A DNA stretch of 17,261 nt, taken from Chitinophaga pinensis. Lineage in GTDB: Bacteria > Bacteroidota > Bacteroidia > UKL13-3. This document shows, piece after piece, positions 15,108 to 17,261 of the stretch. The notes under the pieces are model-generated. The model saw nothing but the letters and a program-made list of their open reading frames with translations. It searched no databases and was not told the origin of the DNA. A program made the translations under genes and the position numbers. Numbering within the stretch: position 1 is the stretch's first letter; the number at the start of each line of letters is the position of its first letter. The stretch lies in the NCBI GenBank assembly GCA_943323675.2, contig CALPIR020000022.1, positions 1 to 17,261 on the forward strand, given 5' to 3'.

Positions 15108-15548
15108 ATGGGTAAAATTTTGGCTACTGTTTTTGTGCTGTTAGTTTTTATGGCATGCACAAGTAAAAAAGAAAAGCTATTGATAAAACGTTGGCGAGTA
15201 GCTGATGTTACTTTTGTTGATGCCGAGAAAGCTATCTTGCAAAGTGATACCATGCAAGGTAATTTAATGTTAAGGCAACAAGCGGTATTGCGCGATGTGC
15301 TTCTTAAAAACTTGTATGAGTTTAATGATGATGGAACATACATAACTGGGAATGCTGCTGGAACTGCAACAGGAAAATGGAAAATAAGCGGTAATGCCAT
15401 TACTTTCATTAGCGATGTTGAAAAAGATGGAGTTGCTTCAACAAAAAAAGTTCCGTTTCAACATTTAAGTGATGATAGCTTGGTTTTGTTGCTAAACAAT
15501 GATCAAACGAGTATTAAATTAAAACTACTTTTGTTGCCTGTTGAGTAA
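15108..15548 (+). CDS. Lipocalin-like lipoprotein, unknown function
   Basis: The 146-residue protein begins with a lipoprotein signal peptide, MGKILATVFVLLVFMAC, with the lipidated cysteine at residue 17. The mature part starts LLIKRWRVADVTFVD and later has YEFNDDGTYITGN followed by GTATGKWKISGNAITF. This W...F..DGTY...G.W.I.G..I.F pattern is that of the lipocalin-like beta-barrel domains common in Bacteroidota lipoproteins. The family role is generally unknown; ligand binding in the periplasm or outer membrane is a guess. It is divergent from pgk, and the Rieske gene follows 22 bases downstream on the same strand, so those two may be co-transcribed. Confidence 0.8.
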   Translation: MGKILATVFVLLVFMACTSKKEKLLIKRWRVADVTFVDAEKAILQSDTMQGNLMLRQQAVLRDVLLKNLYEFNDDGTYITGNAAGTATGKWKISGNAITFISDVEKDGVASTKKVPFQHLSDDSLVLLLNNDQTSIKLKLLLLPVE

Positions 15549-15570
15549 TAATTAATCAAATTCGCCAAGC

Positions 15571-15912
15571 ATGATTCGCTTTTTTAAAGTATACGATTTT
15601 AAATTACACGGCATTGAGCCCCAACAAATCAACACAACGCGCACCATTGAAATTGAGGGAAAGCGTATTTGTTTGGCTTATACTTCTTCTGGCTATTATG
15701 CAGTTGATGATAAATGTCCGCATGCAGGAGCTCATTTAGGTAGGGGTGGTTGGTGTGAGGATGACTTTGTGGTTTGTCCAGTACACCGTTATAAATACAA
15801 CTTAAAAACAGGACAAGGTAAACAAGGTGATTACATTAAACCATATACCGTGCAAAACCGTTTAGATGGCATTTACATTGGTATAGAAAAAAAATGGTGG
15901 CAATTTTGGTAG
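15571..15912 (+). CDS. Rieske [2Fe-2S] ferredoxin-like protein
   Basis: This 113-residue protein is a single Rieske domain. The cluster ligands are Cys49-x-His51 in CPHAGAHLGRG and Cys69-x-x-His72 in CPVHRYKYN, with 17 residues between the two pairs. The protein has no signal peptide and no oxygenase or transmembrane domain, so it should be a soluble cytoplasmic electron carrier, like ferredoxin components of ring-hydroxylating dioxygenases or the nitrite-reductase small-subunit family. Its partner is not evident. It lies 22 bases after the lipoprotein gene and converges on the symporter gene, with nine bases between the stop codons. A link to the paa oxygenase 10 kb away is not supported. 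Confidence 0.9.
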   Translation: MIRFFKVYDFKLHGIEPQQINTTRTIEIEGKRICLAYTSSGYYAVDDKCPHAGAHLGRGGWCEDDFVVCPVHRYKYNLKTGQGKQGDYIKPYTVQNRLDGIYIGIEKKWWQFW

Positions 15913-15921
15913 CTGATATAA

Positions 15922-17261
15922 TTAAAACGCTGCTTTTTTACTAACAAGAAATAAACCCATAAACGTTAGTGCCCCATTTAATATCAGCATTTCAATTCCT
16001 ATTTGATAATTACCAAACCAAATAGCACTATTGTATTGAATCAGGTAACAAATAGCTGGTGCTACCAAGCAAATAATGGGCGCTAATTTATCTGTAATGG
16101 TGCGTTTGGTTAACATGCCAAAAGCAAACAATCCCAACAATGGCCCATAGGTGTATCCAGCAATATCAAGTAAAATTCCAATAATAGATTTGTTATCAAG
16201 CCATTTAAAATAAAGCACAAATAGTAAGAAAATAAACGAGAATATAAGATGAACCGTAATACGAGTTTTACTTTGTTGGGCTTCGCTTAATTTCTTGTTG
16301 CGCTGCAATCCTAAAATATCTATACAAAAAGAAGAGGTTAATGCCGTAATGGCCCCATCGGCACTAGGAAATAATGCAGAAATTAAACCAATAATAAAAA
16401 TAATGGCAATAAATGGTGGTAGGTATTGCAGCGCTATAGTTGGAAATAAATCATCTCCTTTTACAGAAAGACCTTTGTTTGCTGCATACAAGTATAATAG
16501 ACCGCCTAATAATAAAAAGAGAAGATTAACCAGCACCATTACACTACTAAACGTAACCATGTTTTTTTGTGAATCGGCAAGGTTTTTAACACTTATATTT
16601 TTTTGCATCATTTCTTGATCAAGGCCTGTCATGCTTATTGTTATAAATGCACCTCCAATTATTTGTTTCAGGAAAAACTTCTTATCTAGTACATCCGTGT
16701 TAAACATTTCTGTATAACCTAGTTTATTAAGTTGAGAGATGGCTTCTGTAAAAGTTAAATTTAAATCACCCATGATGTAAAATACACACACCACCAATGC
16801 CAAAAGCATAAAAAAGGTTTGTAATGTATCTGTCCAAACAATTGTTTTTACACCGCCTTTAAAGGTGTATAACAATATCATGAGTAAAATAAAAAATGTT
16901 GTGGCAACAAATGGCACACCCAATGCATCAAGTATAAATAGTTGCATTACATTTATGACCAAATATAGCCTTAGTGTAGCACCAAGGGTGCGCGATACAA
17001 TGAATAGCAATGCCCCAGTTTTATAACTATAGTTACCAAACCGATGATTTAAGTAATCATAAATACTGGTTAGGTTTAATTTATAATACAAGGGTAGAAG
17101 CATATAGGCAACTACAAAATACCCGATAAAGTAACCCAATACCACTTGGAAATACGCAAAATGATTGGCGCTAACAGTTCCTGGAACGCTAATAAATGTT
17201 ACACCACTAAGTGAGGTGCCAATCATTCCAAAAGCCACCAACATCCAGTTGATGTTTTTAT
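15922..17261 (-). CDS. Sodium:solute symporter (SSS family), N terminus missing
   Basis: The frame is still open at the right edge (residues KNINW precede the first Met at 17244), so the gene begins beyond the window; about 445 residues are visible out of a usual 480-550. The protein is highly hydrophobic with about 11-12 membrane segments. Sodium-symporter signatures include VAFGMIGTSLSGVTFISVPG near the visible start, in the helix that normally helps form the Na+ site, and FKGGVKTIVWTDTLQTFFML. The family uses the Na+ gradient to import sugars, amino acids, nucleosides, carboxylates or vitamins; the substrate here cannot be told. Its end converges with the Rieske gene without a recognisable terminator in the nine-base gap. 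Confidence 0.92.
   Translation of the reverse strand, partial: KNINWMLVAFGMIGTSLSGVTFISVPGTVSANHFAYFQVVLGYFIGYFVVAYMLLPLYYKLNLTSIYDYLNHRFGNYSYKTGALLFIVSRTLGATLRLYLVINVMQLFILDALGVPFVATTFFILLMILLYTFKGGVKTIVWTDTLQTFFMLLALVVCVFYIMGDLNLTFTEAISQLNKLGYTEMFNTDVLDKKFFLKQIIGGAFITISMTGLDQEMMQKNISVKNLADSQKNMVTFSSVMVLVNLLFLLLGGLLYLYAANKGLSVKGDDLFPTIALQYLPPFIAIIFIIGLISALFPSADGAITALTSSFCIDILGLQRNKKLSEAQQSKTRITVHLIFSFIFLLFVLYFKWLDNKSIIGILLDIAGYTYGPLLGLFAFGMLTKRTITDKLAPIICLVAPAICYLIQYNSAIWFGNYQIGIEMLILNGALTFMGLFLVSKKAAF

Noticed and set aside
15571..15912. Rieske protein as the missing electron donor of the PaaABC oxygenase
   Set aside because: Known donors are PaaE flavoproteins with plant-type ferredoxin domains. 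This gene is 10 kb away in another unit, so only shared presence in the window suggests a link.

Overview
The window comes from an AT-rich chromosome of a member of the Bacteroidota. Three things point there independently: a giant secreted PKD-repeat protein ending in a gliding-motility-type (type IX secretion, type B) sorting domain, a TTG-N19-TAnnTTTG promoter of the Bacteroidota type in front of the regulator gene, and start codons preceded by A/T-rich leaders instead of Shine-Dalgarno sequences. No rRNA, tRNA, insertion sequence or CRISPR array is visible. The genus cannot be told from the sequence.

Region 1 (1-5867, all + strand) is a phenylacetate-degradation block. After the tail of a tetrapyrrole-methylase-fold SAM methyltransferase comes a TetR-family regulator (PaaR-like) with a promoter whose predicted transcription start lies inside a 7-2-7 palindrome. 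It is followed by paaA, paaB, an uncharacterised 471-residue polytopic membrane protein, paaC and paaD. PaaA and PaaC form the catalytic core of phenylacetyl-CoA 1,2-epoxidase, PaaB bridges its subunits and PaaD serves Fe-S/metal maturation. The reductase gene paaE and the later pathway genes are not in the window. The membrane protein gene is welded into the operon: it overlaps paaB by one base (TAATG) and ends one base before the paaC start. A strong hairpin with a U-tract closes the operon after paaD and also buries the start codon of the next gene, an NlpC/P60 lipoprotein.

Region 2 (5932-12660, - strand) is dominated by one 2119-residue exported protein with about 23 PKD-like repeats of roughly 85-92 residues, and the non-coding stretch upstream of it. 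Repeats 13-15 sit at an exact 273-bp DNA period and look recently duplicated.

Region 3 (12661-14965, - strand) holds phosphoglycerate kinase, a 15-bp-stem terminator, then a VanZ-like membrane protein overlapping a family-3 O-methyltransferase by 8 bases.

Region 4 (15108-17261) has a lipocalin-like lipoprotein and a small Rieske ferredoxin-like protein on the + strand, converging on a sodium:solute symporter that runs off the right edge on the - strand.

The best candidates for something undescribed are the membrane protein embedded between paaB and paaC, the promoter/operator arrangement of the paa regulator, and the terminator-like hairpin that hides a start codon.
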